From Demequina sp. NBRC 110053 (lineage in GTDB: Bacteria; Actinomycetota; Actinomycetes; Actinomycetales; Demequinaceae): a stretch of DNA of 64,000 bases. Positions 34,684 to 43,457 of the stretch are shown piece after piece. The notes under the pieces are model-generated. The model ran no database searches, was not told the DNA's origin, and saw only the letters and a program-made list of their open reading frames with translations. How positions within the stretch are numbered: the stretch's first letter is position 1; each line of letters starts with the position of its first letter. The DNA is taken from contig NZ_BBRJ01000002.1 in NCBI RefSeq assembly GCF_002090095.1, forward strand, positions 186,001-250,000. Direction: 5' to 3'. The position numbers were made by a program, and so were the translations under genes.

Positions 34684-36069
34684 CTACGCGCCCACCAGGC
34701 GCGTCGCGAGGTAGGCCTGCACCTGGGTCAGCCCCACCCGCTCCTGCTGCATGGTGTCGCGGTCGCGGATGGTCACAGCCTGGTCATTCTGCGTATCGAA
34801 GTCGACGGTGATGCAGTAGGGCGTGCCGATCTCGTCCTGGCGGCGGTAGCGCTTGCCGATCGCCTGGGTGACGTCGAGGTCGACGTTCCACGCGCCGCGC
34901 AGCTCCTTCGCGAGCGCCTCCGCGGTGGGCAGCAGCTCCTCGGACTTGGACAGCGGGAGCACGGCCGCCTTGACGGGCGCGATGCGCGGGTCGAGGTGCA
35001 GCACGGTGCGCTTGTCGACGCCGCCCTTGGTATTGGGAGCCTCGTCCTCGTCGTAGGCCTCGACCAGGAACGCCATGAGCGAGCGGGTCAGGCCTGCTGC
35101 GGGCTCGATCACGTAGGGCGTGTAGCGCTCGTTGGTAGCGGGATCCAGGTACGAGAGGTCCTTGCCGGAGTGCTCGGAGTGCGTCGACAGGTCGAAGTCG
35201 GTGCGGTTGGCGATGCCTTCGAGCTCGCCCCACTCGGAGCCCGTGAACCCGAACCGGTACTCGATGTCCGTGGTGCCCTTCGAGTAGTGCGACAGCTTCT
35301 CCTGGGGGTGCTCGTACAGGCGCAGGTTGTCAGCGCTGATGCCAAGATCCGTGTACCAGGCGAGTCGGGTGTCGATCCAGTACTGATGCCATTCGTCATC
35401 CGTGCCGGGCTTGACGAAGAACTCCATCTCCATCTGCTCGAACTCACGGGTGCGGAAGATGAAGTTGCCAGGCGTGATCTCGTTGCGGAACGACTTGCCG
35501 ATCTGGCCGATGCCGAACGGCACCTTCATGCGCGAGGTCCGCTGCACGTTGTCGTAGTTCACGAAGATGCCCTGCGCGGTCTCCGGGCGCAGGTAGTGCA
35601 GCCCGGACTCGTCCTCCGTGACGCCCAGGTAGGTCTTGAGCAGCCCGTTGAACATCTTGGGCTCGGTCCACTGGCCCCGGGTGCCGCAGTTGGCGCACGC
35701 GACCTCGGCCAGCCCGCCCTCGGGGGCGCGGCCCTTCCGCTCCTCGAACTCCTCGAGCAGGTGGTCCTCGCGGTAGCGCTTGTGGCAGCTCAGGCACTCG
35801 ACCAGCGGGTCGACGAACGCCTTCAGGTGACCCGACGCCTCCCAGACCTTGGGCGGCAGGATGACCGACGAGTCCAGGCCGACGATGTCGTCGCGGCTGG
35901 AGACCATGGAGCGCCACCACTGGCGCTTGATGTTCTCCTTGAGCTCGACGCCGAGCGGCCCGTAGTCCCACGCGGAGCGTGTCCCTCCGTAGATCTCGCC
36001 GCACGGGAACACGAAGCCGCGGCGCTTCGCGAGCGAGATCACGTTGTCTAGACGGGACGGCTGTGCCAC
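34684..36069 (-). CDS. glyS: Glycyl-tRNA synthetase
   Basis: Charges tRNA-Gly. The 461-residue protein is the dimeric alpha2 (eukaryote/archaea-like) class II enzyme usual in actinobacteria: [20 protein letters not shown], a zinc-ribbon insert (CLSCHKRY ... CANCGTRG), motif 2 around [21 protein letters not shown], and motif 3 with the C-terminal anticodon-binding domain. GTG 36069 is chosen because AAGGAG lies 7 bases upstream; longer frames upstream are not conserved. The zinc-ribbon cysteines are intact, in contrast to the neighbouring cysteine-free ribosomal paralogues. Confidence 0.95.
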   Translation of the reverse strand: MAQPSRLDNVISLAKRRGFVFPCGEIYGGTRSAWDYGPLGVELKENIKRQWWRSMVSSRDDIVGLDSSVILPPKVWEASGHLKAFVDPLVECLSCHKRYREDHLLEEFEERKGRAPEGGLAEVACANCGTRGQWTEPKMFNGLLKTYLGVTEDESGLHYLRPETAQGIFVNYDNVQRTSRMKVPFGIGQIGKSFRNEITPGNFIFRTREFEQMEMEFFVKPGTDDEWHQYWIDTRLAWYTDLGISADNLRLYEHPQEKLSHYSKGTTDIEYRFGFTGSEWGELEGIANRTDFDLSTHSEHSGKDLSYLDPATNERYTPYVIEPAAGLTRSLMAFLVEAYDEDEAPNTKGGVDKRTVLHLDPRIAPVKAAVLPLSKSEELLPTAEALAKELRGAWNVDLDVTQAIGKRYRRQDEIGTPYCITVDFDTQNDQAVTIRDRDTMQQERVGLTQVQAYLATRLVGA

Positions 36070-36160
36070 AGGGACGCTCCTTGAGGGGTCAGTCGGGATG
36101 CCCGCACAGTCTAGCGGCGCGCAGCGTGAGGGCCGATGCGCGGGCTCGGTCCCGGGAATG

Positions 36161-36195
36161 ACTGCGGCCCCGGCTCGAGGAGCCGGGGCCGCAGT
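36161..36195 (-). terminator. Terminator after the HU gene
   Basis: Perfect 15-bp stem (36161-36175 with 36181-36195) around a 5-nt loop, 19 bases after the HU stop. It ends the long leftward operon that starts at rpmB and separates it from glyS. Confidence 0.88.
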
Positions 36196-36214
36196 GCGTT
36201 CGTCAGTGCGTCGC

Positions 36215-36496
36215 TCAGCCCTTGACGGCGTTCTTGAGCGCGGCGCCAGCGGAGATCTTGACGACGCGCGACGCCGGGATCTCGATGGTCTCGCCGGTCT
36301 GCGGGTTGCGGCCGGTGCGCGCGGCGCGGTCACCGGTGTCGAACTGGGCGAAGCCCGTGAGCTTGACGGCCTCGCCGGCGACCAGAGCCTCGGTGACGGT
36401 GGCCTCGAAGGCCTTGAGCGCATCAGCTGCCTGTCCCTGGGTGATGCCAGCGGACTCCGCGATCTTGGAGGCGAGGTCGGAACGAGTGAGAGCCAT
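36215..36496 (-). CDS. hup: HU-family DNA-binding protein
   Basis: A 93-residue nucleoid protein of standard HU length: [45 protein letters not shown] (the DNA-binding beta arm) and [16 protein letters not shown]. It bends DNA without sequence specificity. Its AAAGGA ribosome site lies across the rpmF stop codon, leaving 10 bases between the genes, so it should be translated from the same mRNA as the zinc-starvation ribosomal proteins upstream. Whether it is the only HU of the cell cannot be told from this window. Confidence 0.94.
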   Translation of the reverse strand: MALTRSDLASKIAESAGITQGQAADALKAFEATVTEALVAGEAVKLTGFAQFDTGDRAARTGRNPQTGETIEIPASRVVKISAGAALKNAVKG

Positions 36497-36506
36497 GGTT
36501 GTCCTT

Positions 36507-36689
36507 TCACGCCCGGCGAGTGCCGTCGGGCTCGATGAGACCGCGCCGGACGGCGCGGACGAGGGGGCGCGGCACCATGTGGATGGTGCCATCGACGGTC
36601 ACGGGCACGAGGTCCGCGGCCGTCGTCTTCCACTGCGCGCGACGCGTTCGCGTACGCGAGCGGGAGGTCTTGCGCTTTGGTACAGCCAC
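36507..36689 (-). CDS. rpmF: Ribosomal protein bL32, zinc-free form
   Basis: A 60-residue large-subunit protein: [20 protein letters not shown] is the bL32 N-terminus. The four cysteines that bind zinc in the ordinary form are absent, so it is the C-minus type. It has a longer C-terminal tail ([20 protein letters not shown]) than many. It sits 4 bases after rpmJ in the Zur-type operon. Confidence 0.93.
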   Translation of the reverse strand: MAVPKRKTSRSRTRTRRAQWKTTAADLVPVTVDGTIHMVPRPLVRAVRRGLIEPDGTRRA

Positions 36690-36693
36690 GACC

Positions 36694-36816
36694 CTACCCC
36701 TGTCTCGCCTTGAAGCGCGGATTTCGCTTGTTGATCACGTAGGTCTTGCCGCGCCGGCGGACGACGATGGCGCCTTCCTTGCGGGCCAGGGACCTGATGC
36801 TGGCTCGGACCTTCAC
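36694..36816 (-). CDS. rpmJ: Ribosomal protein bL36, zinc-free form
   Basis: A 40-residue protein with the bL36 pattern ([34 protein letters not shown]). The Cys/His zinc ligands of the ordinary form are replaced, so it is the cysteine-free paralogue. GTG 36816 overlaps the bL31 stop by 4 bp and has AGGAGG 4 bases upstream. Confidence 0.93.
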   Translation of the reverse strand: MKVRASIRSLARKEGAIVVRRRGKTYVINKRNPRFKARQG

Positions 36817-37064
36817 GAGGCCTCCTTTCCATAGCGGCGCTTGAAGCGCTCGACGCGGCCGGCGGTGTCCATGACCCGCTGCTGGCCGGTGTAGAACGGG
36901 TGGCTCGCCGCAGAGATCTCCACGTCGATGACGGGGTACGTGTTGCCGTCCTCCCACTCGATGGTGGCTTCGGACGTGCGCGTCAAGCGAGTGAGGAACG
37001 CAGTGTTCGCCGCCTTGTCGCGGAACACGACGGGCTCGTAGCGCGGGTGAATGCCCTGCTTCAT
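36813..37064 (-). CDS. rpmE2: Ribosomal protein bL31, type B (zinc-free)
   Basis: An 83-residue bL31 of type [21 protein letters not shown] and [21 protein letters not shown]. It has no cysteine, unlike the zinc-binding type A protein, and can replace it on the ribosome during zinc shortage. It starts 4 bases after the rpsN stop. Confidence 0.95.
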   Translation of the reverse strand: MKQGIHPRYEPVVFRDKAANTAFLTRLTRTSEATIEWEDGNTYPVIDVEISAASHPFYTGQQRVMDTAGRVERFKRRYGKEAS

Positions 37065-37068
37065 GGCG

Positions 37069-37374
37069 TCACCAGCTCGACTTCGTCACGCCGGGCAGCT
37101 CGCCGCGGTGGGCGGCCTCGCGGAACTTGACGCGTGACAGACCGAACGTGCGCAGGTTGCCGCGGGGCCGACCGTCGCTCACGCCACGCACGCGCAGCCG
37201 TGTGGGGCTGGCGTCGCGCGGAAGGGCGTGGAGCGCCTTCATGGCCTCGGCGCGCTCCTGCGCGCTCAGGTGAGGGTTGACCGATGCACGCTTGAGCTCG
37301 CGGCGACGCTCCGCATAGCGCGCGACCACCTCCTCGCGCTGCCGGTTGCGGGCGATCTTGGACTTCTTCGCCAT
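37069..37374 (-). CDS. rpsN: Ribosomal protein uS14, zinc-free long form
   Basis: A 101-residue uS14 of the long, cysteine-free type: [42 protein letters not shown] and [20 protein letters not shown]. The short zinc-binding form has CxxC pairs that are missing here. It overlaps the rpmG stop by one base. Confidence 0.95.
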   Translation of the reverse strand: MAKKSKIARNRQREEVVARYAERRRELKRASVNPHLSAQERAEAMKALHALPRDASPTRLRVRGVSDGRPRGNLRTFGLSRVKFREAAHRGELPGVTKSSW

Positions 37375-37541
37375 CAGCGTGTCTCCTTGAACTCGACGTG
37401 GCGACGGATCGCCTTGTCGTACTTGCGAATGACGAGCCGGTCCGGCGTGTTGCGGCGGCTCTTGGTCGTCACATAGCGGGTGCCGGTGCCGGCCGTTGAC
37501 TCGAGCGTGATCTTGTCCCGCATGTCCTTGGACTTCGCCAT
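37374..37541 (-). CDS. rpmG: Ribosomal protein bL33, zinc-free form
   Basis: A 55-residue bL33 ([41 protein letters not shown]) without the two CxxC pairs of the zinc form. ATG 37541 overlaps the rpmB stop by one base. Confidence 0.94.
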   Translation of the reverse strand: MAKSKDMRDKITLESTAGTGTRYVTTKSRRNTPDRLVIRKYDKAIRRHVEFKETR

Positions 37542-37780
37542 CAGACCTTCTCCCCTCGCGCGATCATGCGTCCCACCACGGCGTCGATCCCGTCGCGGTC
37601 GATGACCTTGATGCCCTTGGTGCTCACGTTGAGGGTGACGTTGCGTCCCAGGCTGGGCACCCAGTAGCGCTTGCGTTGGATGTTGACGTCCCAGCGCCGC
37701 TTGGTGCGGCGGTGGGAGTGGGAGATCGAGTTGCCGAAGCTCGGGACGGCTCCAGTGACCTGGCATCGCTGTCGTGACAT
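37541..37780 (-). CDS. rpmB: Ribosomal protein bL28, zinc-independent form
   Basis: A 79-residue bL28 that opens the operon: [56 protein letters not shown]. It keeps a single Cys in CQVTG where the zinc form has CxxCG, so the ligand set is broken. There is no Shine-Dalgarno before ATG 37780, and TACTAC lies 12 bases upstream, suggesting a short or absent leader. A Zur-like box lies just beyond. Confidence 0.92.
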   Translation of the reverse strand: MSRQRCQVTGAVPSFGNSISHSHRRTKRRWDVNIQRKRYWVPSLGRNVTLNVSTKGIKVIDRDGIDAVVGRMIARGEKV

Positions 37781-37791
37781 GGTCGGCAACA

Positions 37792-37815
37792 GTAGTAAAT
37801 GATAATCGTTCTCGT
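37792..37815. promoter_or_regulatory. Zur-like operator between rpmB and the COG0523-type gene
   Basis: AT-rich imperfect palindrome with the core AATGATAATCGTT (37798-37810); its reverse complement shares GATTATCA with the second box before znuA. It lies between two divergent genes and overlaps the likely -35 of the rightward one, so zinc-loaded Zur would block both. Zur binding is inferred from the match to actinobacterial Zur boxes and from the regulon content. Confidence 0.75.
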
Positions 37816-37835
37816 CAAGTGCTACAGTGCTGGCC

Positions 37836-38918
37836 ATGACCGACATGTTCACCATCTCGACCCTCGCGACCATCGACCCGGTCGTGCGCGCTTCCGCGAC
37901 GCTCGGCCTCACCCTCGACCGTGCCGACACGGTCGTGATCACGCACGACATCCTTGAAGGAGGGGTGCGCCGCACGGTGGCCGACGCCTCGGGCGTCCTG
38001 GAGACCACCATCACTCCCCTGGCGCACGCGTGCGTCTCGTGCGCGATCCGCGAGGACGTCCTGCCCACCCTGGTGGGCCTGCGCCGCCGAGATGCCTGGC
38101 AGCACGCCGTGGTCGCGCTGCCCGTGACAGCCGAGCCCGCACCGCTGGTGCGCCTGCTCGATGCCGCGCTCAGCCCGGATGGCTCGCTCGCCGGCGCCGC
38201 GTTCGGCACGGTCACCGCGGTGGTCGATGGCACCCACCTGCACGACGACGCCTTCTCGGACCAGTGGCTCTCCGATGTCGGACGTGCGCTGCACGAGGAC
38301 GACGACCGCGTGGTAGCAGAGGCGCTCGCTCCGATCCTCGCCGCCGCGGACCTCATCGTGATGTCCGGCGATCAGCCCATCTGTGAGGAGGCGTTCGCGG
38401 TGGCCGACCACCTGCGCGGCGACGGCGCGCGCGTGATCGGCGCGGCGCTGTCGGAGCTCTCCGCAGTGATGCTCGGGCGTGCCCACGGGCGCGGCAAGGA
38501 CTGCCTCGAGCGCGCCGATCCCCTGCGACCGCCGCGGCGCACGCCGCGCGACCGCGCGGGGGTATGGACGCTGCGGCTCTCGAGCGACCGGCCCTTCGAC
38601 GCCGGCCGGCTACGCGAGAACCTCCACCGGCTCGCCGACCACCGGGTGCGCGCACGCGGCCACTTCTGGATCGCGTCGCGGCCTGGCGCCGCGTGCATCT
38701 GGGAGGAGGCGGGCGGCCAGCTCAGCGTGGGCGAGGTGGGCACGTGGGAGGGGCGCAGACCTCGCACCGAGATCCTCGTCACCGGCATGGGCGACGAGCG
38801 GGACACCATCGCGCAGGCCTTCGCTGCGGCGCTGTCCTCTCCCGCTGATGCGCCCAGCGAGGACAGGCTGGACGACTGGTTCGGCGAAGCGGACGGGTCC
38901 GAAGCCGACGCGGCCTGA
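37836..38918 (+). CDS. COG0523/CobW-like protein lacking a P-loop
   Basis: A 360-residue relative of the COG0523 metallochaperones. The metal-motif region [18 protein letters not shown] matches the family's CxCC segment (here CVSC), [17 protein letters not shown] matches the GISEP region, and a CobW C-terminal domain ([31 protein letters not shown]) follows. The Walker A loop GxxGxGKT expected near the start is absent ([20 protein letters not shown]), so GTP hydrolysis is doubtful. Adjacent to a Zur-like box, it probably handles zinc in starvation. TACAGT at 37823-37828 is a likely -10, which makes ATG 37836 leaderless. Confidence 0.82.
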   Translation: MTDMFTISTLATIDPVVRASATLGLTLDRADTVVITHDILEGGVRRTVADASGVLETTITPLAHACVSCAIREDVLPTLVGLRRRDAWQHAVVALPVTAEPAPLVRLLDAALSPDGSLAGAAFGTVTAVVDGTHLHDDAFSDQWLSDVGRALHEDDDRVVAEALAPILAAADLIVMSGDQPICEEAFAVADHLRGDGARVIGAALSELSAVMLGRAHGRGKDCLERADPLRPPRRTPRDRAGVWTLRLSSDRPFDAGRLRENLHRLADHRVRARGHFWIASRPGAACIWEEAGGQLSVGEVGTWEGRRPRTEILVTGMGDERDTIAQAFAAALSSPADAPSEDRLDDWFGEADGSEADAA

Positions 38919-38965
38919 CACCTTTCAGCGGCTCACTGCGCGCCGTCGACCTGGCGGTCTCACTT

Positions 38966-38994
38966 TTGACAATGATTATCACTGAGAATACGCT
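38966..38994 (+). promoter_or_regulatory. znuA promoter overlapped by a Zur-like box
   Basis: TTGACA (38966-38971), a 17-bp spacer and TACGCT (38989-38994) form a near-consensus promoter. The Zur-like core AATGATTATCACT (38971-38983) fills the spacer. The znuA ATG at 39002 is 8 bases after the -10 end, implying a leaderless mRNA. Confidence 0.8.
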
Positions 38995-39001
38995 GGTGTC
39001 C

Positions 39002-39991
39002 ATGCTTCGCACCCCCCTGATCCTCGCTGGCTGCGCCGTGGGCGCCTTCCTGGCGGCCGGCTGCTCGCCAGCCGGCTCCACCGATGACGCGAGCGGCAGC
39101 ACGGACGCCGCGCTCACCGTGGGCGCCTCGCTGTATCCGCTGCAGTTCGTCGCCGAGCGCGTGGGTGGCGACTCTGTCGAGGTCGTGTCGCTCATCGCGA
39201 CGGGCGTCGAGCCCCACGATGCCGAGATCTCCCCCGCGATGGTCCGCCAGATGCAGAGCATGGATACGGTGCTGACCCTGTCGGACTTCTCGGCTGCGGT
39301 GGACGAGGCCGTCGACGCCACGGGCGTGCGCGCCGTGGACGCCCACGCGGTGGTGGACGAGCACGGCCCAGAGGTCGCGCACCACGCCGAGGAGTCGCAC
39401 GCAACTGATGGGCACGACCACGAGGACGAGGACCACGCGCACGAGGATGAAGACTCGCACGAGGGTCACGACCACGGCGCTCTGGACCCCCACTTCTGGA
39501 CCGATCCGAGCATCTTCGCGGAGTTCGTTCCCGCCGTGGTCGCCGAGTACTCGGAGCTGGATCCTGACAACGCCCAGGCGTATGCCGACAACGGCGACCG
39601 GCTGGTCGCGCAGCTCACGGAGCTGGACGACGCGTTCTCCGAAGGGCTCGCGACATGCGAGCGACGCGAGATCTTCGTCAGCCATGAGGCCTACGGCTAC
39701 CTGGCGATGCATCACGATCTCGTCCAGGAGGGCCTCTCCGGCCTCGACCCGGAGGCGGAGCCGTCCCCCGCGCGCGTCCGCGAGATCCGCGATCAGATCG
39801 CGGGCACGGGCGCGACCACCATCTTCACCGAGTCGCTGGTGAGCTCTGCCGTCGCGGAGAGCCTGGCCAGCGACCTGGGCGTCACGACCGACGTGCTCGA
39901 CCCGATCGAGTCCGCGGTCGACGGTGACGACTACATCGCGATCCAGGAGCGCAACCTCGACGCCATGAGGAGCGGACTTGGCTGCGCCTGA
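39002..39991 (+). CDS. znuA: Zinc ABC transporter substrate-binding lipoprotein
   Basis: Captures zinc outside the cell. The 329-residue protein has a lipoprotein signal with lipobox LAAGC (Cys21), then the cluster A-I fold: LTVGASLYPLQFVAERVGGD, TGVEPHDAEISPAMVRQM (first metal His), a His/Asp/Glu-rich loop at about 135-160 (HDHEDEDHAHEDED), ALDPHFWTDPSIFAEFVPAV (second His), FVSHEAYGYLAMHH (third) and TIFTESLVSS. The His-rich loop is typical of zinc-specific members. ATG 39002 is chosen over the upstream frame because it starts the signal peptide and follows the promoter. Confidence 0.96.
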   Translation: MLRTPLILAGCAVGAFLAAGCSPAGSTDDASGSTDAALTVGASLYPLQFVAERVGGDSVEVVSLIATGVEPHDAEISPAMVRQMQSMDTVLTLSDFSAAVDEAVDATGVRAVDAHAVVDEHGPEVAHHAEESHATDGHDHEDEDHAHEDEDSHEGHDHGALDPHFWTDPSIFAEFVPAVVAEYSELDPDNAQAYADNGDRLVAQLTELDDAFSEGLATCERREIFVSHEAYGYLAMHHDLVQEGLSGLDPEAEPSPARVREIRDQIAGTGATTIFTESLVSSAVAESLASDLGVTTDVLDPIESAVDGDDYIAIQERNLDAMRSGLGCA

Positions 39992-40790
39992 GCCAGACGT
40001 GCTGCTCGACGGCAGCCACGACGCCCCGCCCGCCGTGACGGCGCGCGGGGTCCGCGTGCGGCTGGGCGGGCACGAGGTGCTCCACGGCGTCGACCTCGAC
40101 GCCTTCCCCGGCGAGGCAGTCGCGATCATGGGCGGCAACGGATCGGGCAAGTCGACGCTCGTCCGCGCCGTCGTGGGCGCCCTTCCCGCCTCGGGCGGAT
40201 CCATCGAGATCTTCGGCGCGCGCCGTGCACGCTCGGTGGCCTCGCGCATCGGCTATGTCCCGCAGCGCGCATCCGCTGGCGGCGGCGTCACCGCCACGGC
40301 CCGCGAGGTCGTACAGTCCGGACTGTTGGGCGCCTCGCAACTGCGGCTTCCCCGCGACTCAAAGGAGCGCGCGATGCGGGCGCTCGACGAGCTCGGCGTC
40401 GCTGACCTGGCACGGCGCGATGTCGCCTCGCTCTCCGGAGGTCAGCAGCAGCGCGTGCTCATCGCGCGTGCACTGGTGCGCGAGCCGGACCTGCTGATCC
40501 TCGACGAGCCGATGGCGGGAGTCGACGTCCCCAGCCAGGAGGCGCTGGCGACCGCTCTCACCGCCCGCCGGGATGCCGGCGCGTCGATCATCGTCGTCCT
40601 GCACGAGCTGGGACTGCTCGGTCCCCTCGTGCACCACGCCGTCGTGCTCGACCAGGGCTGCGTGACGCACATCGGCGAGCCGCCGCGGGCGCTGGGCCTC
40701 CACGCCCTGCCCGGCCACGACCACGAGCACCCCCACGCGGACGCCGCCGAGCCCGATGGATCCACCTTCGCCTGGGAGGTGCGGCCATGA
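39978..40790 (+). CDS. znuC: Zinc ABC transporter ATPase
   Basis: ATP-binding subunit, 270 residues, with Walker A GGNGSGKST, signature SLSGGQQQRVLIARALV, Walker B LLILDEPMAGVD and the His of VVLHELG. The C-terminus is His-rich (LPGHDHEHPHADAAEP), which may sense or buffer zinc. It starts at TTG 39978 inside the end of znuA (14-bp overlap), with an AGGAG site 6 bases upstream, so it is translationally coupled. Confidence 0.95.
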   Translation: MAAPEPDVLLDGSHDAPPAVTARGVRVRLGGHEVLHGVDLDAFPGEAVAIMGGNGSGKSTLVRAVVGALPASGGSIEIFGARRARSVASRIGYVPQRASAGGGVTATAREVVQSGLLGASQLRLPRDSKERAMRALDELGVADLARRDVASLSGGQQQRVLIARALVREPDLLILDEPMAGVDVPSQEALATALTARRDAGASIIVVLHELGLLGPLVHHAVVLDQGCVTHIGEPPRALGLHALPGHDHEHPHADAAEPDGSTFAWEVRP

Positions 40791-41689
40791 TGGACCTCAT
40801 CACGGACCCGATCGTCCAACGCATGATGATCGTCGCGGTGCTCGTCGGACTCTCCGCGCCCGTGGTCGGGACCTACCTGGTCCAGCGCCGCATGGCGCTG
40901 CTCGGCGACGGCATCGGGCACGTCGCCCTCGCCGGCGTCGCCGCCGGCTGGCTGGCCGGATCGTGGGCCGGCCTGGCCGAGCAGGATGCGCTGGCGATCC
41001 CCGGCGCGGTGATCTTCGCCGTGGCGGGCGCGGTCGTGATCGAGCGACTGCGCTCACGCGGCATCGCCGCCGCGGACGTGATCATGGCGATCCTCTTCTA
41101 CGGTGGCATCGCGACCGGAGTGCTGCTGATCTCGGCCGCCGGTGGCTCCAACGCCAACCTCATGGGCTATCTCTTCGGGTCGATCTCGACCGTGAGCTGG
41201 GCGGACGTGTGGGTCACCGTCGGCCTCTCGCTCGCGATCCTCGTCATCGGCATCGGCCTGCGGTCGGCGCTGTTCGCGGTGACGCACGACCAGGAGTTCG
41301 CGCAGTCGACCGGGCTTCCGGTCGCGGCGCTGAACCTCGTGGTCGCGGTGCTCGCGGCCGTCACCATCACCGCGTCAATGCGGGTGGTCGGCGTGCTGCT
41401 CGTGAGCGGGCTGATGATCCTTCCGGTCGCGATCAGCCAGCTCGTGACCCGCTCCTTCACGCGGACCATGACCGCCGCGATGGTGATCGGCGTCGCCATG
41501 TGCGTCACCGGCGTGGGCATCACGCTGTTCCACGATCTTCAGCCAGGCGCGCTCATCGTCGTGCTCGGAGTGGTCCTGTACACCGTGGTAGCGTCCAGTG
41601 CCGGGCTGGTGAGGCACCGCAGGCGCCAGCGCGACCACGCCGCGATCTCCCACGAGGCTCGGCCGCACACGGAAGGAGCCGCCGCATGA
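40787..41689 (+). CDS. znuB: Zinc ABC transporter permease
   Basis: A 300-residue membrane protein of the ABC-3 family with about eight or nine helices: VVGTYLVQRRMALLGDGIGH, MAILFYGGIATGVLLISAAG, MRVVGVLLVSGLMILPVAIS. It overlaps znuC by 4 bp and zur by 4 bp. A short basic/His-containing tail (HRRRQRDHAAISHEA) follows the last helix. Confidence 0.95.
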   Translation: MMDLITDPIVQRMMIVAVLVGLSAPVVGTYLVQRRMALLGDGIGHVALAGVAAGWLAGSWAGLAEQDALAIPGAVIFAVAGAVVIERLRSRGIAAADVIMAILFYGGIATGVLLISAAGGSNANLMGYLFGSISTVSWADVWVTVGLSLAILVIGIGLRSALFAVTHDQEFAQSTGLPVAALNLVVAVLAAVTITASMRVVGVLLVSGLMILPVAISQLVTRSFTRTMTAAMVIGVAMCVTGVGITLFHDLQPGALIVVLGVVLYTVVASSAGLVRHRRRQRDHAAISHEARPHTEGAAA

Positions 41690-42105
41690 CCGATGCGAAG
41701 GCATCCCCCGCCCCGCGCATGACCAAGCAGCGCGCGGCCATCCTCGATGTGCTCGACGGCACCGACGAGTTCCGGTCCGCCCAGGCCTGGCACGACCTGC
41801 TGCGTCACGACGGCTCCTCCGTGGGACTCGCGACCGTGTACCGCTCGCTCCAGGCCCTAGCCGAGACCGGCGAGGTCGATGCGATCGTGACATCGTCCGG
41901 CGAGACGCTCTACCGCCGCTGCGGCGCGGTCAACGAGCATCACCATCACCTCCGCTGTCGCGTGTGCGGCACCGCGGACGACATCGAGGTGCCCGAGTTC
42001 GAGGAATGGGCGGCGCGCATCGCCTCCGAGCGCGGCTTCGCCCGCATGGATCACACCGTCGAGATCACGGGAGTGTGCGCGGACTGCACCGCGAAGGGCC
42101 ACTGA
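41686..42105 (+). CDS. zur: Zinc uptake regulator, Fur family
   Basis: A 139-residue Fur-family repressor. It has a winged-helix DNA-binding half (MTKQRAAILDVLDG, SAQAWHDLLRHDG, GLATVYRSLQALAETGEVD), the regulatory His cluster NEHHHHLRCRVCG, and a second CxxC (CADC) near the end, giving the structural Cys4 zinc site. It is the last transport-linked gene of the operon with GGAAGGAG before ATG 41686 and a 4-bp overlap with znuB. It should sense zinc and repress both the znu operon and the ribosomal-paralogue operon. Confidence 0.93.
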   Translation: MTDAKASPAPRMTKQRAAILDVLDGTDEFRSAQAWHDLLRHDGSSVGLATVYRSLQALAETGEVDAIVTSSGETLYRRCGAVNEHHHHLRCRVCGTADDIEVPEFEEWAARIASERGFARMDHTVEITGVCADCTAKGH

Positions 42106-42641
42106 TGCCCGGCGTTCCGGCCTTCATCTTCGACGGCCCATGGTGGGGGCTGTTCGCGTTCCTCTTCTGCGTGGTCCTGCTGCGGACGCAGGCGACGTAC
42201 TGGCTGGCGCGCTGGGCGCGCACGGGAGCCGATGCGGTGGCCGACCGTGCGGAGGACCGCGACAGCCGTCGGGCCGGCTTCGCGCGCCGGCTCTCGGGGC
42301 CCGGCATGGAGCGTGCGCGCGCGTTCATCGAGCGTCGCGGCTTCCTTGCGATACCGCTGTCCTTCTTCACGGTCGGCTTCCAGACGATGGTCAATGCGGC
42401 TGCAGGCTACGCGCGCATGCGCTTCGACCTGTACACGCTCGCGATGATCCCCGGCTGCCTCGCCTGGGCCACCATCTACACGGCGATCGCGCTGTCCCTC
42501 TGGGAGGTGTGGCTGCGGTCACCGTGGCTGCTGGCCGCGGCCGTGCTCGTGCTCGCAGCGGCTGTCGTGGGCCTCAACCTCTGGCGCCGCAGGGCAGTCC
42601 CGGCAGCTCCGGCCGACCCCACCTCGCCCTACGCGTCCTAG
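42105..42641 (+). CDS. DedA/VTT-domain-like membrane protein
   Basis: A 178-residue membrane protein with hydrophobic segments at about 12-30, 81-103, 106-130 and 138-160. [36 protein letters not shown] resembles the re-entrant region of DedA/SNARE-associated proteins, which move lipids or undecaprenyl phosphate. The ATG overlaps the zur stop by one base, so it belongs to the zinc operon. Its end overlaps uppS by 4 bp on the other strand. A link with the undecaprenyl synthase next door is suggestive only. Confidence 0.75.
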   Translation: MPGVPAFIFDGPWWGLFAFLFCVVLLRTQATYWLARWARTGADAVADRAEDRDSRRAGFARRLSGPGMERARAFIERRGFLAIPLSFFTVGFQTMVNAAAGYARMRFDLYTLAMIPGCLAWATIYTAIALSLWEVWLRSPWLLAAAVLVLAAAVVGLNLWRRRAVPAAPADPTSPYAS

Positions 42642-43396
42642 GCGGCGCCGAATCGGCGGTTGCGCCGCGCGAACTCCTCGATCGCGGCCCACAGGTGGGT
42701 GCGGTCGACATCGGGCCACAGCACATCCGAGAAGACGTACTCCGCGTATGCGGCCTGCCACGGGAGGAAGTTCGAGCTGCGCTGCTCCCCACTCGAACGC
42801 CAGAACAGGTCCACGTCGGGCATGTCGGGCTCGTCGAGGTGCGCTGCGAGCGTCCTCTCTGACACGCGCGAAGGATCCAACTCCCCCGCCGCCACCTTCA
42901 TGGCGATGGCTCGCGCCGCATCGGCGATCTCCGCCCGACCGCCGTAGTTGACGCACATGGTCAGGGTGAGCACGTCGTTGCTCGCGGTCATCTCCTCGGC
43001 GCGCTCGAGCTCGTCGATGACCGACTTCCACAGCTTGGGCCGGCGGCCGGCCCACCGGACCCTGACGCCCCACTCGCCCATCTGATCGCGACGGCGGCGG
43101 ATCACGTCGCGGTTGAAGCCCATGAGGAACCGCACCTCGTCGGGGCTGCGCTTCCAGTTCTCGGTGCTGAACGCGTACGCGCTGACGTGCCGCACGCCGA
43201 TCTCGACCGCGCCCGCCACCACGTCGAGCAGAGCCGCCTCTCCCCTGGAATGGCCCTCCGTGCGAGGAAGCCCCCGCTGCTTGGCCCACCGCCCGTTGCC
43301 GTCCATCACGACGGCCACATGCGCCGGCACCGCGTCGCGCGGGAGGTCGGGGGGCGTCGCACCGCCAGCGTGCGGGAAGGGTCGGGCATGACTCAC
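42638..43396 (-). CDS. uppS: Isoprenyl transferase (undecaprenyl diphosphate synthase)
   Basis: Adds isoprene units in cis to make the lipid carrier for cell-wall synthesis. The roughly 252-residue protein shows [20 protein letters not shown] (catalytic Asp), [24 protein letters not shown] and a terminal region with [24 protein letters not shown] (substrate-binding motif). The start is uncertain: GTG 43396 fits a TAGGGT element upstream, and GTG 43405 is the alternative. It follows recO by about 60 bases, as in most actinobacteria. Confidence 0.93.
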   Translation of the reverse strand: MSHARPFPHAGGATPPDLPRDAVPAHVAVVMDGNGRWAKQRGLPRTEGHSRGEAALLDVVAGAVEIGVRHVSAYAFSTENWKRSPDEVRFLMGFNRDVIRRRRDQMGEWGVRVRWAGRRPKLWKSVIDELERAEEMTASNDVLTLTMCVNYGGRAEIADAARAIAMKVAAGELDPSRVSERTLAAHLDEPDMPDVDLFWRSSGEQRSSNFLPWQAAYAEYVFSDVLWPDVDRTHLWAAIEEFARRNRRFGAA

Positions 43397-43457
43397 GCTG
43401 GTCACCCTATCCCCGCGCGGCGCGGCGCCTCGCCCGACCGGTGCCTCACGAGGCGCG

